Assembly (NCBI RefSeq): GCF_933775445.1
Contig: NC_065874.1
Location: 24,436,501 to 24,500,500 of the forward strand
DNA from: Argentina anserina
Lineage: Eukaryota > Streptophyta > Magnoliopsida > Rosales > Rosaceae
Direction of reading: 5' to 3'
Length of the DNA: 64,000 bases
The notes beneath the pieces are model-generated. The model was not told the origin of the DNA. It saw only the letters and a program-made list of their open reading frames with translations, and made no database searches. A program made the translations under genes and the position numbers. Of the stretch, positions 24,858-36,908 are shown one piece after another (within the stretch, counting starts at the first letter, position 1; every line of letters begins with the position of its first letter).

Positions 24858-25648
24858 CAGCGTTCATTAGTACCCGTATTATAAATGCATTTGGGTAAAC
24901 AGAGGGGTTGCCCAATTTCTCATGAGCACTTTCATTTTCATTTTTTTTTGGGACAACCAGATGGGACGTCCATTGACTCATGAGTGCATTTATATTTGTT
25001 GATTTGTGGATTTTCGTATATATTGATATGCGAGTTATATTTTTATTTTACTCATACGAGCTGTAAAGCTTACCGGGTTTGTGTTTACAATCCCGGTGCA
25101 CCAATTCAATGGTGTATGGGATAATTCCGCAGGTGTCAATTAGTAGAAATCGAAGGACAACTCTGAAGACTCGAAGTCGTTCATTTTCCAACTTGTGGTG
25201 AGGTTTTTATTGTGGAGTTGTGTGAGAACTTGTGAGGATTTATTTGTGGGTTTTTGTGAGAGATTGGGAGGATTATTACATTTCCATTTTATGTAATTTG
25301 AATTATAAATTTGGTTTGTAATAATTGGTTTGTCTGAGTTGTATTGTGAACTCAATAATGATCCGCTGTGGCATTTAAAATGATTTCGATTCATTGAGAT
25401 TGTTTTAGTGTTTCACGACTTCGAAATTTGAGTTTTTATGCTCGAAATTTTGGGGTCGTTACATTTTATTTAACTTCATAGGAAGATGGGATTTGTCCCG
25501 TCCCGTCCTGATCCCGTCTCGTCCCAACCGGGATTAATCCCGAGTGGGATACATTCTTAAAAACCCTCGTCCCGTCCCGATTCAAAAGAGTGGGACGGGA
25601 CGTGGGATGAGCTCCGTCCCGTCTCATCCCGTCATGTGCCCACCCTTA

Positions 25649-26293
25649 TCTCGCCCCGGCGTGGCTAGTATCGTCATTTCGTTGTTGCTTGGTGGCACCT
25701 GAATCGTCAAAACTTCAAGTCGTTCGAAAAATCAAACGTCTAGGTCTAATTCTTCATGATAGGCTCGATGTTGATATGCACCATGACACAGTTGGAAAAA
25801 ATCCAAGAATCCTCCACAGAGATTACACTGATTAGTGTTTTATATCAGTTAGTGTCATATAGTCTAAATAGACCAATGAACTAGTGTTCGATCGGTCACT
25901 AATTGACCAAGAAATTGATGCCAAGTTAAAAATAAAACTCTACTTAATGTACGTAATTCTCTCTATCTTTGCATTCACATGATTGAGCACATTGGCGTTA
26001 TTTTTCTATGAGAAACGAGTTTGATTTTATTTTTACATCAAAACATAAAAGTCGCAATTTCGATCAAGGGATAGGTCGGATCAATCGACCAATCTTTCCG
26101 GTCTAGACTTTAACTATGGCCACATCAAGTTATTTACACTCATCCTTATTATCCTTACCATCATTCATTCATCATGTCTGTGCCTTTATTATTTGAAGTG
26201 TATTATTATTGTGTTTTTGCCATGTTACACTTCTGTGCCTTTAAATGAAGTGGTATTACTATTATTACTTAGTTTTCCAATCTGATGAAGTGA
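25649..26293. other. Flank between the hAT relic and the S28 gene 3' end
   Basis: No gene recognised. The segment just before 26294 should contain the 3' UTR of the S28 gene. Confidence 0.5.
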
Positions 26294-29085
26294 TTATTTG
26301 AAAGCCTGAAGGTCAGCATAATACTTCAGCATCCACCCTTTGATGATCCTGACTTCTGTTTTACGTTGATTGACCAACCACGCTGGATCCGTAGTGTGGT
26401 TCGCACGAAGTAAGTCCAAGCAATGCGACCCTGCATAGTAAGTTTTAGTTCTCATTAACACGAATAAGCATGAACGTTTGATTGTCAATTTGGCGTCTAC
26501 AATTATGCTAGCTAGCTATGATCAAATGCTAGTGTCGACTCTGTCGAACATAACATTCATCATAACATCATTTAAGTGTTTACAAGCATCCCATGGTAAA
26601 ACCTTTTAAGGACTCACTAGCCGCATACCCAGTTAAACTACGATAGAATCTGCTCGATGATTTTCTTACCTTTCGTTGTAGTGACTGCGAGGACAGTATC
26701 TGATATGTCGTGCAACACCCTTGATGAAAGTAAATACTTATTAGATTTGTTCGAGGGAAAGCAGGAATTGGTGAAAAGAAAAGGCAATAGAAAATGAACT
26801 GATTTGTATTTTGCTCACCCGCCACCACTGTAAGGATCTCTTAGACCATTGGAGAAGATGATGTTGCTAGCAAACCTATGAAGAGCGAGTCTGATATCCT
26901 GTTAATTTGGAAGAATTTTCAAATTTTCAGAAACCGTCAAACTATCATCAATTTTGTTCAGAATGCTTTCAGAATTTGAAAATCGATCGATCAGTTCATC
27001 ATACATGCCCGCCATAGTAGGTAGTAACCCAGTGAGGGCGAGGAGGGACACCATATTCCGCCTTGCACTCAGCTATGTACTGTTTCAGATCGAAAGGAGC
27101 AGGAGGTAACATTGTGTTGTTGTTACCATTGCCTATGGGCATCACCATTTCACTACATATCTGTATAATACAGTAATACACATGTCATGCAAACCAGTTG
27201 ATCGGTCAGTAATATATGTACATCATAATTACACGTACATTATCATATTGGGGTTCTGAATTTGAAAGCTGGGATTCTAGAACGAAAGTTCTTAGGGTTT
27301 TGCACTTACAGCTTAAGCTAGCTTCATGCGAAATTTATACATCTAGCTAGCTCTCCAGATTTGTTTTGAAGTTAAGAAAGCTATCAACAAGAATCTTTGG
27401 TTACTTGTCTTGAAATGGCTTTTTTTTCGTTATTATTTAGTTGAGCAAAACTGATGACATGTATATATGAAGTAATTAAGACAGAGTGTATGCAGTTAAT
27501 TACCTGCCATGCCCATCCCTGAACTGTTTCAAGGCTCTCACTGCCTGGCTGATAATCGTTGACATAGCATGACTTTTTTCCTTCATAAGCAACAAGACCT
27601 GCAAATATTTTGGCAAGAGTGTCTTTGCTAGAAACTCCATCGATAGCGCCACAGATTTCAGTGACCGGATATGTTGGTGGAGCATCATATTGAGCTGCCC
27701 CTATATACATGAACTCCAAATGGTCTTCGAGCTCCGACGACGAACCTAAGGGACTAATTAAATTTAACGAGAAACCAAAAGAGTATTGACAAAATGATCC
27801 AGGATTAGTAAGACTTAGTACTAACCATTCATGAAAATTTAAAGAAAACCAAATGAATATGACAAGCTGATGAAATTAGTTGTTCTACACTTGTACTCAT
27901 GAATAAATATTTTAAATTAACGTAAAAGTTAGCAACGATATGCACCTGCAAGTATGGAACTTCTTGCTGAGGACCGACAGACCATTAGGCTTGGAAGCAA
28001 TTTCCTCAATTTCAGACCAGGACTTTTTAATGGTTTGGTAGCAACTCTCACTGGTTTCCTGCAATTTAATGCATTTTATGACCTTACGGTTAGCAGTTTC
28101 TGTACTACATGTAGCGTTTTAGTAATATTGGATCGTAGAAATGGTTACTTGAAAATCTCTGCTGATAATAGAGTAGTATCCGTTTTTTCGGGAAACAATT
28201 TCATCAAAGTAAAGAATTGGAGCTGAGGAGGCAAGAGCTCCAAGAGCTACATGGGGATACTTTAGCCGAAACCATGAAGCAAGCACTGTGGACAAATCAA
28301 ACGTGCATTATCTTCATTAAACAGACACATTTGAATATTGTGACAACTATATATAGCCGGAATAATTGAAAAAGTGTACTGTATATGCAGTCACTCACTT
28401 CCACCATATGATCCACCAACAACAATGATTGGAGAATGTTCAGCATGTAGTTTCTTTTTTACATGTATGAGAATTTCTGCACAATCTGCTAGAGCTTGAG
28501 CTGAGTTGAAGTAACCAAGAGTTCTTGCATTTTTAAACGCAGTTTCCCTTGATCCGAATGGGATTGATTTACCATAGTATCGGTGCTGATGGGATAATTT
28601 AGTTAAAAATGACCATGTGTCTAAATACGTAATTCCAAAGCAAAATCTATATAATGAATATGCCAATTGTCAAACTGTCCGACAAGAAAACCGTTAAATT
28701 CTTCCATATATATGTGTTACCTCTATATATATCTGGAGAGCTTGAAACTGTTTGGCGTTATCAGGTAAGAACCCATGGAAAGATAATTCTCTATCCAACG
28801 ATTCTTCTGCACCAAGATAAGCAAATATTGGTGCACTGGTATTTGAGCCACCCCAGTGCTTGAAATTAATCAAGTATCTTTGTTGAAATGTAGCGAAGCT
28901 ATCATACCTAAAGTTGAAATGATCAAGTGTTTGTGTATAGTAGAATGTTTCTAACTCAAAAGAGTCATATGTAGACAGGGCTTGAGCAATACGTGCTCCT
29001 CTAGTTGCACTCAACCTTGGAATGTTTAAAGAAGATGATGTTGAGACTATTAAAGAAATAATTACAAGCCATAGAAATGAGCATA
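26294..29085 (-). pseudogene. Serine peptidase S28 (lysosomal Pro-X carboxypeptidase type), main part, cut off from its start codon
   Basis: Removes C-terminal residues after proline in vacuole or secretory compartments (family knowledge). Exons on the minus strand: 28721-29085, 28399-28585, 28149-28285, 27946-28058, 27504-27753, 27005-27160, 26819-26898, 26670-26719, 26294-26430. Together with the 13 unique coding bases at 39905-39917 they total 1,488 nt, exactly 496 codons including the stop, a normal family length. The catalytic triad is present: Ser in GGSYGG (the exon 2/3 junction), Asp in NGLRDPYS, His in GSHCLD. Other family blocks are [32 protein letters not shown] and PPRPHW. I see no internal stop or frameshift. 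The only lesion is the 10.8-kb Ty3 element inserted in the signal-peptide codons, so this is a very recent knockout or an insertion allele. Confidence 0.9.
29081..29085. repeat. Target-site duplication GCATA, left copy
   Basis: GCATA directly before the LTR start, identical to 39900-39904. On the gene strand it is TATGC, spanning codons 5 and 6 of the S28 reading frame. Confidence 0.95.
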
Positions 29086-29466
29086 TGTAATAACCCTAAA
29101 TTTCAAACAACATTTGAGTGGATTTGAATTCTTTAAAAAAATTGTGAAATTTAATTTGAATGGATGTGATTGGTTACGACGATAGGAAACGAGTAACGGA
29201 TACGTTATCGGAACGTTTAATTTGAAAAACGTTACGTTTCCGAACATTTATATCGACTTTTAATCCGTTGCTCGGTTTCGAAAACTTTCTTCACGGAAGT
29301 TGTAGAGCTCGTTGATACGAGTTCGTGGATATGTGACGCGTTCGAAACGGACATCTTACGTGAAAGTTATTCACGTCGGAAGTTAATTTCCGATTTGGAA
29401 ACTAGTATAAAAAGGAAATTTTTGTAACTAGGGTTTCCATAACAGGAAACCCTTTCTTTTCCGCCG

Positions 29467-29507
<41 letters not shown>

Positions 29508-32098
29508 TCTCTCCTTCTCCTCGATTCCTCTCCCTCACTCGGTTCTCTCTCGCCCTCACCGATCGTGCCCTCCCCGAATCCCTCTCCCTCTCACCGATCG
29601 CTCTCTCCCTCTCCCTCTCACTGATCACTCTTCCCTCTCCCTCTCACTGTCACTTTCTTCCTCTCCCTCTCACCCGAAACCTCGCGATTCTCCGTCGCCC
29701 AAACGCTCCACCGGTGAGACCAAGGCTTGGGACTGCATCACCATCATCTCTCCTCACCCCTAGTGCCACCGGTGACAAGATCGGCGATCAAAAACCGCGA
29801 TAGGTACCGCCGCTGCTCAACTGCAAGGCCGCCGGCATCTCGAGCTCTCCAACTTCGTTTTTGACGATCCAGATGTCTGATCGAGGTGAGGATTGGTATA
29901 GATGGGTTATGTGATTGATTTGTTGTTGTTTTTGGTTGTTTTGTGGCGATCGGAGGAGTGGTGGAGGTGTTGAACACCGCCGCTTAAAGCGGCGCGTGAA
30001 GGAGCGTGTGGAAGTGTGGGGTGGTGCAGGGGCGGCCTAAGGCCGGAGGGAAGGAGAGGGGAGAAAGTAGGAGGGATTTGAGGTAGCGGTGGCGTGCTAC
30101 GCGCCGTGGTTAGCCTCAGCGCGTGGGCCCCACGCGCGGCCGGCCGGAGGTGGCGCGTATGCCACACGCGCCGCCGTGTGAGGCGGTGTAATTAGTTTTG
30201 ACTGAAAGGGTATTTTGGTAATTTACTGTGTAACGGTAAATGTAAATGTAAATTTTATTTACTACGGTAAATGTAATTAATTTTTACCTTCGGTAAATGT
30301 AATTATAAATTACTTTCAGTAAATGTAAAAAGTAATTTGTAAAAGGGTAATTTAGTAAATTTTATTTACTGAGTTTGTATTTACATTTAAATCGTACGTA
30401 TACGTACAGAAATATGTATTAATATTTATACGTACAGAAATACGTATTAATATTTATACGTACAGAAATACGTATTAATATTTATACGTACAGAAATACG
30501 TATTAATATTTATACGTACAGAAATACGTATTAATATTTATACGTACAGAAATACGTATTAATATTTATACGTACAGAAATACGTATATAATATTTATAT
30601 GTACAGAAATACGTAAAAATCGTATATTTGTACAGTAACCGTGAATAGTGAACAGTGAACAGTAACTTCGTATAAACCAAAATTGCTGAACAGTAACCGT
30701 TTATTACTGTTTTGGCATTTAAAGGTTTACGAAACGATTCTAAATTCTTTTCTTATTCTTTTAAGGTGATCGTTAAATCGAGGAAAGGAATTAGCATCGG
30801 GAATTGTGGAATTACGCTCAAGTCAATAAGGTGAGTAAAATCTCACTGAATTACGAATCTACCCTCGTGGTGATTCAACATTTTTGCAAGTGTGTTTATC
30901 AAATGAATTACAACATGTATATAATTTAGTGGACTACATATATACAGTATAATGGTAATAAGTACATATTATATATTTAGTTCATTAAATTACGTACTGT
31001 TATTAATTCATTAAAAATAGTCATTTCGATGACGGAAGTGAGAATGAGCATGTGTAGTGAAATATGACATGTATAAGATATAGTGGATTATATATATATT
31101 GTATAAATGGTAAATAAGTACGAATATATATAGTTTGCTATATAATATACTGTTATGATTTTATTGTGATTATATTGAGCATGTGATTTGAATTGTACAA
31201 TATGATGTGGGATTATTGTACGTGATTTTTAACATTGAGATTGTTAAAATGTGAATTGTCTTCGGACCTGATTTTTGGTACAATATGATGTGAGATTATT
31301 GTACGTGTTTGGCAAGTCGAAACCTAGCCTTTGGCCGGGCGAAAGTTACGATACAGTTAGAGCTCTAGTCTGTCTGTCTTAGTACTGCATGCGAGGTAAC
31401 GGGTGGTTATCTGCTCATGGGTACTCGGTGTATTTTGGATGTTGGGTAGCGGGTGGCTATCCAATATCAACGGTGTATTACGAGAGGGGTAACAGATGTG
31501 TACCAGCGTTCTTGGTACCCGTATTATAAATGCATTGGGTAACCAGAAGGGTTACTTAATTTCCTCATGAGCTTATATTTCATATTTCTTTGGGTCAACC
31601 AGATGGGCTGACCATTGGCTCATGGGGGCATTTATATTTGTGTTGTTGTGATCTTTCGTATATTTTGATATGCGAATTATATTTTGATTTTACTCATACG
31701 AGCTATAAGCTTACCGGGTTTGTGTTTACAATCCCGGTGCACCAATTCGATGGTGTAGGGGATAATTCTGCAGGTGCTGATTAGTGGGGGTTGAGTGACG
31801 ACTACAGAGGCTTGAAGTCGTTCTTATCCTGTTGTGGTGAGATTTCTGGCGTGGATTTGTGTGAGAATTTGAGTGAATTTTATTTGTGAGATTTGTGAGT
31901 GATTTGTGAGGATTATTACATTTCCATTTTATGTATGAATTATAAATTTGGGTTGTAATAATTGGTTGTCTGAGTTGTATTGAGAACTCAGAATTGATCC
32001 GCTGTTACACTTTATTGATTTCGAGTTATTGAGATTATTTTGTGTTTAACGACTTTAGAATTTTGAGTTTTTAGGCTCGAAATTTTGGGGTCGTTACA
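29086..32098 (+). repeat. 5' LTR (3,013 bp)
   Basis: TGTAATAACCC...GTCGTTACA. TATAAAAA at 29406-29413 suggests a short U3 of about 320 bp and a very long R-U5 of about 2.6 kb. Inside are a CT tract (about 29470-29505), a CT/CG-rich leader, GC-rich CACGCGCC/GGCGCGTG palindromes (29990-30185), GTAAATGTAA repeats, a 28-bp tandem array and a second copy of strong splice-donor-like sequence. Confidence 0.95.
30421..30588 (+). repeat. 28-bp tandem repeat array, six units, in the 5' LTR
   Basis: Units of 28 bp built on TATACGTACAGAAATACGTA, preceded by a partial diverged unit. The 3' LTR has five units (about 38250-38389), so one unit was gained or lost after insertion. Confidence 0.9.
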
Positions 32099-32100
32099 GT

Positions 32101-32112
32101 TGGTATCAGAGC
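32101..32112 (+). other. Primer-binding site (initiator Met-tRNA)
   Basis: TGGTATCAGAGC, two bases after the LTR end, is complementary to the 3' end of plant initiator Met-tRNA, the usual primer for many plant LTR retrotransposons. Confidence 0.9.
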
Positions 32113-32365
32113 CTAAGTGCGTATTTGGCGATTATCAATACCATCCAGGAGCGATGATCCGACTGCAGGCGGGCTCCCATCACATGCTCCTCGGTATTGA
32201 TATGTCGTCGGGTACGCGAGAGTGTTTTAGGAGCCATACCTAATGGTTTGGTCCTCCGAGAAGTATCGTGATGATACTTCGATGATTCATCTTATCCTGA
32301 AATTTCATGTTAATACCTATTGCATCTGTTTTAGTTGAATTCGAGATTTCACAAGTATTGACAAA

Positions 32366-35300
32366 GTGTTTCGTTGTTTGAAGGTGATGAACGCTGATAA
32401 GGGCCGAGGACGGGCGAGAGGCCGAGGTCGAGGTAGGACCACAGGCCGAGTCCGCAACGTGGAGAACCTTTATGAGGAGGCTGCTCCACAGGTAGAGCAG
32501 GTAGGCCGAGGTCGAGGTAGGGCCACAGGTCGAGTCCGCAATGTGGAGAACCTCTATGAGGAGGCTGCTCCGCAGGAGGAGCAGGATGAGCCAGCTCCTG
32601 CGGTTAGAGATGACGGTCGAGTGTTGAAGCTGATCAAGGATATTAGTGCACTGTCAGCTCCGACTTTTCATGGGGGATTAGATCATATGGTAGCTGACCA
32701 TTGGATCGAGGGTATGGAGACTTATTTTGAGATGATAGAGTGCACAGAGATTGAGAAGAGAAAGATAGCTACATTCTTTCTCAAGGGTGATGCTCTAGAT
32801 TGGTGGAAGAGCATGAGACAGACTGTGGATGTGTCTACATTCACATGGGGAGGTTTCACCTCCATATTCCGAGAGAAGTATTTTCCAGCCTCAGTACAGG
32901 AGGACTTAGAGTTGGAGTTTCTGGCATTGGTACAGGGAGGCATGACCATTAGAGAGTATGATGCTCGATTCTCGCAGCTATATCGGTATGTCAGGCCTAT
33001 GGGTACGACTGCTTTAGCTCAGAAGTATCTACGTGGGCTGAAACAAGAGTACAAGACCATGATATCAGTCCTTTGCCTGACTTCACGGGAACAGATATTT
33101 GAGAGTGCTATGAGTTTGGAGCAAGCAGAGAAGACTCAAGCAGGTGATGCGGGGAACAGAGATGCAAAGGGGAAAGGCAAGGCAGTCTATACAGGCAGCG
33201 AGCACTCAGGGCCGAAGGATAGGTCATGGAAGAGGCCAAGACCCCACTATCAGGCCCCGATAAGGGTGCCACCCCTAGCTATCAGAGCAGCACCAGTCAG
33301 ACCATTAGCAGCAGTGAGGTGTTATAGCTGCAATGAGATGGGACATTACGCCTCAGCATGTCCGAAACCGAAGAGAGCAGGCTGCCACCGGTGTGGGCAA
33401 GTGGGACACATAGCTCGAGATTGTACCCGACCACTTCCGGGTAGACAGGAACGGCCGCAGAGACAGCTACCAGCGGGCCAAGCTAGAGTGTTCGCAGTGG
33501 GTCAGCGAGACACAGGAGTGGAAGGTACATTATCACTTTTTGACTACCTTGCTAGAGTGTTGTTTGATACGGGAGCATCGCATTCATTCATTGCTAGTTC
33601 AGTAGTGGAGATGCTAGGATTGATTCCTACACCTCTCGGGGACGCCTTATGTGTCACTTCACCCCTTGGTGTGTCACTTGAGTTAGAGACAATCTGCAAA
33701 GCTTGTCCTATATTGATTGGAAGTAGAGAGTTCTCTGCTTCGTTGATTGTGATTCCGGATCACACTTATGATGTGATCTTGGGGATTGATTGGTTGAGAC
33801 CACAGCATGCTGTGATTGATTGTTTTGACATGGTGGTGTCCTTTCATAGACCCGGAGAGCCAGTGTTTCGTTATCGTTGCCTCAAGTCTGATAACGCCAT
33901 GAGATCAGGAGTTTTGGCACATGTGGAGTCAGTGGATCAGAAAGTATCTATCGCAGACATTGTGGTAGTATCTGAGTTTGGTGAAGTATTCCAAGAGATA
34001 CCGGGGCTACCACCTCGAAGAGTGGTAGATTTCTGCATTGATGTAGTACCCGGTACAGCACCTGTGTCAAAGGCGCCATATAGAATGGGGCAGAATGAAC
34101 TTAAGGAGTTGAAGGTGCAGATTGATGAGCTATTAGACCAAGGGTTCATTAGACCTAGTGTTTCACCTTGGGGAGCACCTGTCTTGTTCGTAAAGAAGAA
34201 AGATGGTTCTCTGCGGTTATGTGTGGACTACAGAGAGCTGAACAAGGTGACCATCAAGAATAGGTATCCCTTACCTAGGATTGACGACTTGTTCGATCAG
34301 CTCAAAGGTGCTACTGTGTTCTCTAAGATTGATTTGAGATCCGGTTATCATCAACTCAGAGTGAAGGAAGAAGATATATCGAAGACAGCCTTCAGGACCC
34401 GGTATGGACATTATGAGTTTGTCGTCATGCCATTTGGTCTAACGAATGCACCAGCTGTCTTTATGAGTTTGATGAACCAAGTATTTAGCCCGTACTTGGA
34501 TGAGTTTGTTGTGGTGTTTGTGGATGACATTCTGATATACTCCAAGACACAAGAAGAACATGTGGTGCATCTGAGAACAGTGTTGCAGACCTTGAAGGAG
34601 GCGAGACTGTATGCCAAGCTAGAGAAGTGTGAGTTCTGGAAAGAAGAGGTCAAATTCCTTGGTCATGTTGTCTCAAAAGATGGAGTACTAGTGGACCCAG
34701 CAAAGGTAGAGGCAGTGAAGAGTTGGAGTCGTCCAAAGAACCCTACAGAGATACGTAGTTTCCTCGGTTTGGCAGGGTACTACAGGAGATTTATCGAGGG
34801 GTTTTCTAGTATCGCATCTTCATTGACCAAGTTGACCAAGAAAGATACTCCGTTTGTGTGGACGGATGCATGTGAGGAAGCATTCAACAAACTAAAGACT
34901 AGACTGACCACAGCTCCAGTGTTGACGATTCCCTCTAGTGGTGGTGGCTATGTCATTTACAGTGATGCTTCACTCCAGGGTTTGGGTTGTGTGTTGATGC
35001 AGCATGGAGGAGTCGTTGCATATGGCTCGAGACAGTTGAAGATTCATGAGAAGAATTATCCGACACACGACCTAGAGCTTGCGACAGTTGTATTTGTCCT
35101 GAAAATTTGGAGACATTACTTGTATGGTGAGAAATTTCAACTCTTTTCAGATCATAAGAGTTTGAAGTACTTGTTCTCACAGAAGGAGCTGAATATGAGG
35201 CAGAGGAGATGGATGGAACTCCTCAAGGACTATGACTTCACATTAGAGTACCACCCGGGGAAGGCAAATGTGGTGGCTGATGCCTTGAGCAGAAAACCGA

Positions 35301-36868
35301 GAGGCGTAGTAGCTTCACTTATGGTCCAGGAATGGTTCATGCTAGAAGCTGCATCAGAGTTTGATTTGGCACCATCGGGAGGAGAACCAAGGGTCTTCCT
35401 TGGTAGTGTCACAGTGCAACCCACATTGATCACGAGGATCATACAGGGTCAGGCGCAGGATAGACTCTCACGAGCTAAGTTGGCGGATCTTGTAGTTGAT
35501 ACGCTTGATGAGTGCCCTTCTGAGTGGAGAGTTGGACCCGATGGAGGGTTGAGGTTTGGGACAAGATTGTGTGTCCCAGATGGTGATGATCTTCGGGAGG
35601 AGATCCTTCGTACGGCACATCGATCACGATATACCGTTCATCCAGGGAACAACAAGATGTACAAGGACCTTTGCAGACAATTTTGGTGGAACGGTATGAA
35701 GAAAGATGTAGCAGAGTTCGTATCAAAGTGCCTTACATGTCAGCAAGTGAAAGCAGAACATCAACGACCAGCTGGCATGTTGAAACCACTGACTATTCCT
35801 CTTTGGAAGTGGGAGCAGATATCTATGGATTTTGTGACCGGATTGCCTAGATCGAAGAAGGGTCACGATGCCATATGGGTGATTGTCGATCGGTTGACGA
35901 AGTCGGCTCATTTTCTCCCAGTGTCGATGAAGTACTCAGTGGACGTGCTTGGGAAACTATATGTGGATGAGGTAGTGAGACTTCATGGTGCTCCAGTTTC
36001 TATTGTTTCCGATAGAGATGCACGTTTCACTTCGAAGTTCTGGGGTGGTTTGCAGAAGGCGATGGGCACTACCTTGGATATGAGTACAGCTTTTCACCCT
36101 CAGACGGATGGACAGACAGAGAGGGTGAATCAGGTGATGGAAGACATGTTGAGAGCATGTGTGTTGGATTTCAAGGGTAGCTGGGAAGATCATTTGAGAT
36201 TGATTGAGTTTGCCTACAACAACAGCTACCATTCTAGCATTGGCATGGCACCGTATGAGGCACTTTATGGTAGACCATGTCGATCTCCGATCTGTTGGGC
36301 CGAAGTTGGTGATGAGGCACTGATGGGCCCGGAGGTAGTTCAGGAAACCACTGAGAAGATCTCGATTATTCGGGATAGAATCCGGACCGCTCAGAGTAGA
36401 CAGAAGAGTTATGCAGACCTGAAGAGGAGACATGTGGAGTTTGAGATCGGTGACCATGTGTTCTTGAAGGTTTCGCCTATGAGGGGTGTAGTGAGATTTG
36501 GCAAGAAGGGAAAGTTGGCTCCGAGGTACGTTGGACCCTTTGAGATACTTGAGAAGGTGGGCGAACTAGCTTATCGACTAGCCTTGCCTACTAGCATGTC
36601 GGGCGTACACAACGTCTTCCACATTTCCATGCTGAGGAAGTATGTACCAGATGAGTCACATGTGATCGATCATAGCACCATTGAAGTGAAGGAAAATGCC
36701 ACTTTTGTTGTCGAGCCGGTTCGTATCCTGGATAGGTCCACAAAGAAGCTACGGAGGAGAGAAGTTGGACTAGTCAAGGTGTTGTGGAGTCACCATGATG
36801 AGGGTGATGCATCTTCGGAGCTAGAGTCAGACATGATGACTAGATATCCACAGTTATTTGTTGAGTGA
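32366..36868 (+). CDS. Gag-pol polyprotein of the Ty3/gypsy element
   Basis: One uninterrupted frame of 1,500 codons; the ATG at 32387 (codon 8) may be the real start. Order, with approximate residues: Arg/Gly-rich N-terminus containing a duplicated ~30-residue unit (about 12-75); Gag; two CCHC zinc knuckles ([14 protein letters not shown] and [14 protein letters not shown], about 318-356); aspartic protease with DTGASHS (about 400); reverse transcriptase with FVDDILIYS (about 717); RNase H with YSDAS (about 865); integrase with an HHCC zinc finger (about 1083-1125) and D, D, E catalytic positions (MDFVTG about 1153, SDRDARF about 1215, QTERVNQ about 1251); a chromodomain-like tail. All catalytic motifs look intact, so the protein could be functional. 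Within the tail, Ser replaces the Trp usual in the family's ATWE-type motif. Confidence 0.96.
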   Translation: MFRCLKVMNADKGRGRARGRGRGRTTGRVRNVENLYEEAAPQVEQVGRGRGRATGRVRNVENLYEEAAPQEEQDEPAPAVRDDGRVLKLIKDISALSAPTFHGGLDHMVADHWIEGMETYFEMIECTEIEKRKIATFFLKGDALDWWKSMRQTVDVSTFTWGGFTSIFREKYFPASVQEDLELEFLALVQGGMTIREYDARFSQLYRYVRPMGTTALAQKYLRGLKQEYKTMISVLCLTSREQIFESAMSLEQAEKTQAGDAGNRDAKGKGKAVYTGSEHSGPKDRSWKRPRPHYQAPIRVPPLAIRAAPVRPLAAVRCYSCNEMGHYASACPKPKRAGCHRCGQVGHIARDCTRPLPGRQERPQRQLPAGQARVFAVGQRDTGVEGTLSLFDYLARVLFDTGASHSFIASSVVEMLGLIPTPLGDALCVTSPLGVSLELETICKACPILIGSREFSASLIVIPDHTYDVILGIDWLRPQHAVIDCFDMVVSFHRPGEPVFRYRCLKSDNAMRSGVLAHVESVDQKVSIADIVVVSEFGEVFQEIPGLPPRRVVDFCIDVVPGTAPVSKAPYRMGQNELKELKVQIDELLDQGFIRPSVSPWGAPVLFVKKKDGSLRLCVDYRELNKVTIKNRYPLPRIDDLFDQLKGATVFSKIDLRSGYHQLRVKEEDISKTAFRTRYGHYEFVVMPFGLTNAPAVFMSLMNQVFSPYLDEFVVVFVDDILIYSKTQEEHVVHLRTVLQTLKEARLYAKLEKCEFWKEEVKFLGHVVSKDGVLVDPAKVEAVKSWSRPKNPTEIRSFLGLAGYYRRFIEGFSSIASSLTKLTKKDTPFVWTDACEEAFNKLKTRLTTAPVLTIPSSGGGYVIYSDASLQGLGCVLMQHGGVVAYGSRQLKIHEKNYPTHDLELATVVFVLKIWRHYLYGEKFQLFSDHKSLKYLFSQKELNMRQRRWMELLKDYDFTLEYHPGKANVVADALSRKPRGVVASLMVQEWFMLEAASEFDLAPSGGEPRVFLGSVTVQPTLITRIIQGQAQDRLSRAKLADLVVDTLDECPSEWRVGPDGGLRFGTRLCVPDGDDLREEILRTAHRSRYTVHPGNNKMYKDLCRQFWWNGMKKDVAEFVSKCLTCQQVKAEHQRPAGMLKPLTIPLWKWEQISMDFVTGLPRSKKGHDAIWVIVDRLTKSAHFLPVSMKYSVDVLGKLYVDEVVRLHGAPVSIVSDRDARFTSKFWGGLQKAMGTTLDMSTAFHPQTDGQTERVNQVMEDMLRACVLDFKGSWEDHLRLIEFAYNNSYHSSIGMAPYEALYGRPCRSPICWAEVGDEALMGPEVVQETTEKISIIRDRIRTAQSRQKSYADLKRRHVEFEIGDHVFLKVSPMRGVVRFGKKGKLAPRYVGPFEILEKVGELAYRLALPTSMSGVHNVFHISMLRKYVPDESHVIDHSTIEVKENATFVVEPVRILDRSTKKLRRREVGLVKVLWSHHDEGDASSELESDMMTRYPQLFVE

Positions 36869-36895
36869 GCTTGAATTTCGGGACGAAATTCCTTT

Positions 36896-36907
36896 AAGGG
36901 GGGTAGA
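36896..36907 (+). other. Polypurine tract
   Basis: AAGGGGGGTAGA directly before the 3' LTR at 36909, the expected primer site for plus-strand DNA synthesis. Confidence 0.85.
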
Positions 36908-36908
36908 T

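Larger units (their letters stand above)
21135..25463 (+). mobile_element. Composite solo LTR with an inverted LTR piece inside, target duplication TTTTA
   Basis: Starts TGTAATAACCC (21135) and ends GGGGTCGTTACA (25463), with TTTTA at 21130-21134 and 25464-25468. The left part (21135-23144) is forward LTR. At 23145 it switches to a reverse-complement LTR segment running from the family's middle to its 5' end at 24857, then forward sequence resumes at CAGCGTTC near the 3' part. About 165 bp of normal forward LTR is missing at the switch. Total 4,329 bp instead of ~3 kb. Confidence 0.85.
20758..25648. mobile_element. hAT-like relic, interrupted by a composite LTR
   Basis: The left end TAGGGGTGAGCA (20758) and the right end TGCCCACCCTTA (to 25648) are imperfect inverted repeats. 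They resemble the TAGGGCTG ends of the hAT element at 58135-61800. Both subterminal parts (20780-20935 and 25490-25640) are crowded with CCCGTCTCGTCCC-type motifs, like that element. No transposase coding is present. The flanks GTTCGTTT and TCTCGCCC match at only three of eight bases, though four of the five differences are C/T. So it is probably an old non-autonomous copy. Confidence 0.6.

Noticed and set aside
30395..30600. CRISPR-like array of 28-bp units
   Set aside because: The units are contiguous tandem copies without spacers, inside a plant LTR.
36415..36457. Antisense frames within gag-pol (such as the 166-codon one ending near 35957)
   Set aside because: Shadows of the long sense frame, with no independent motif.
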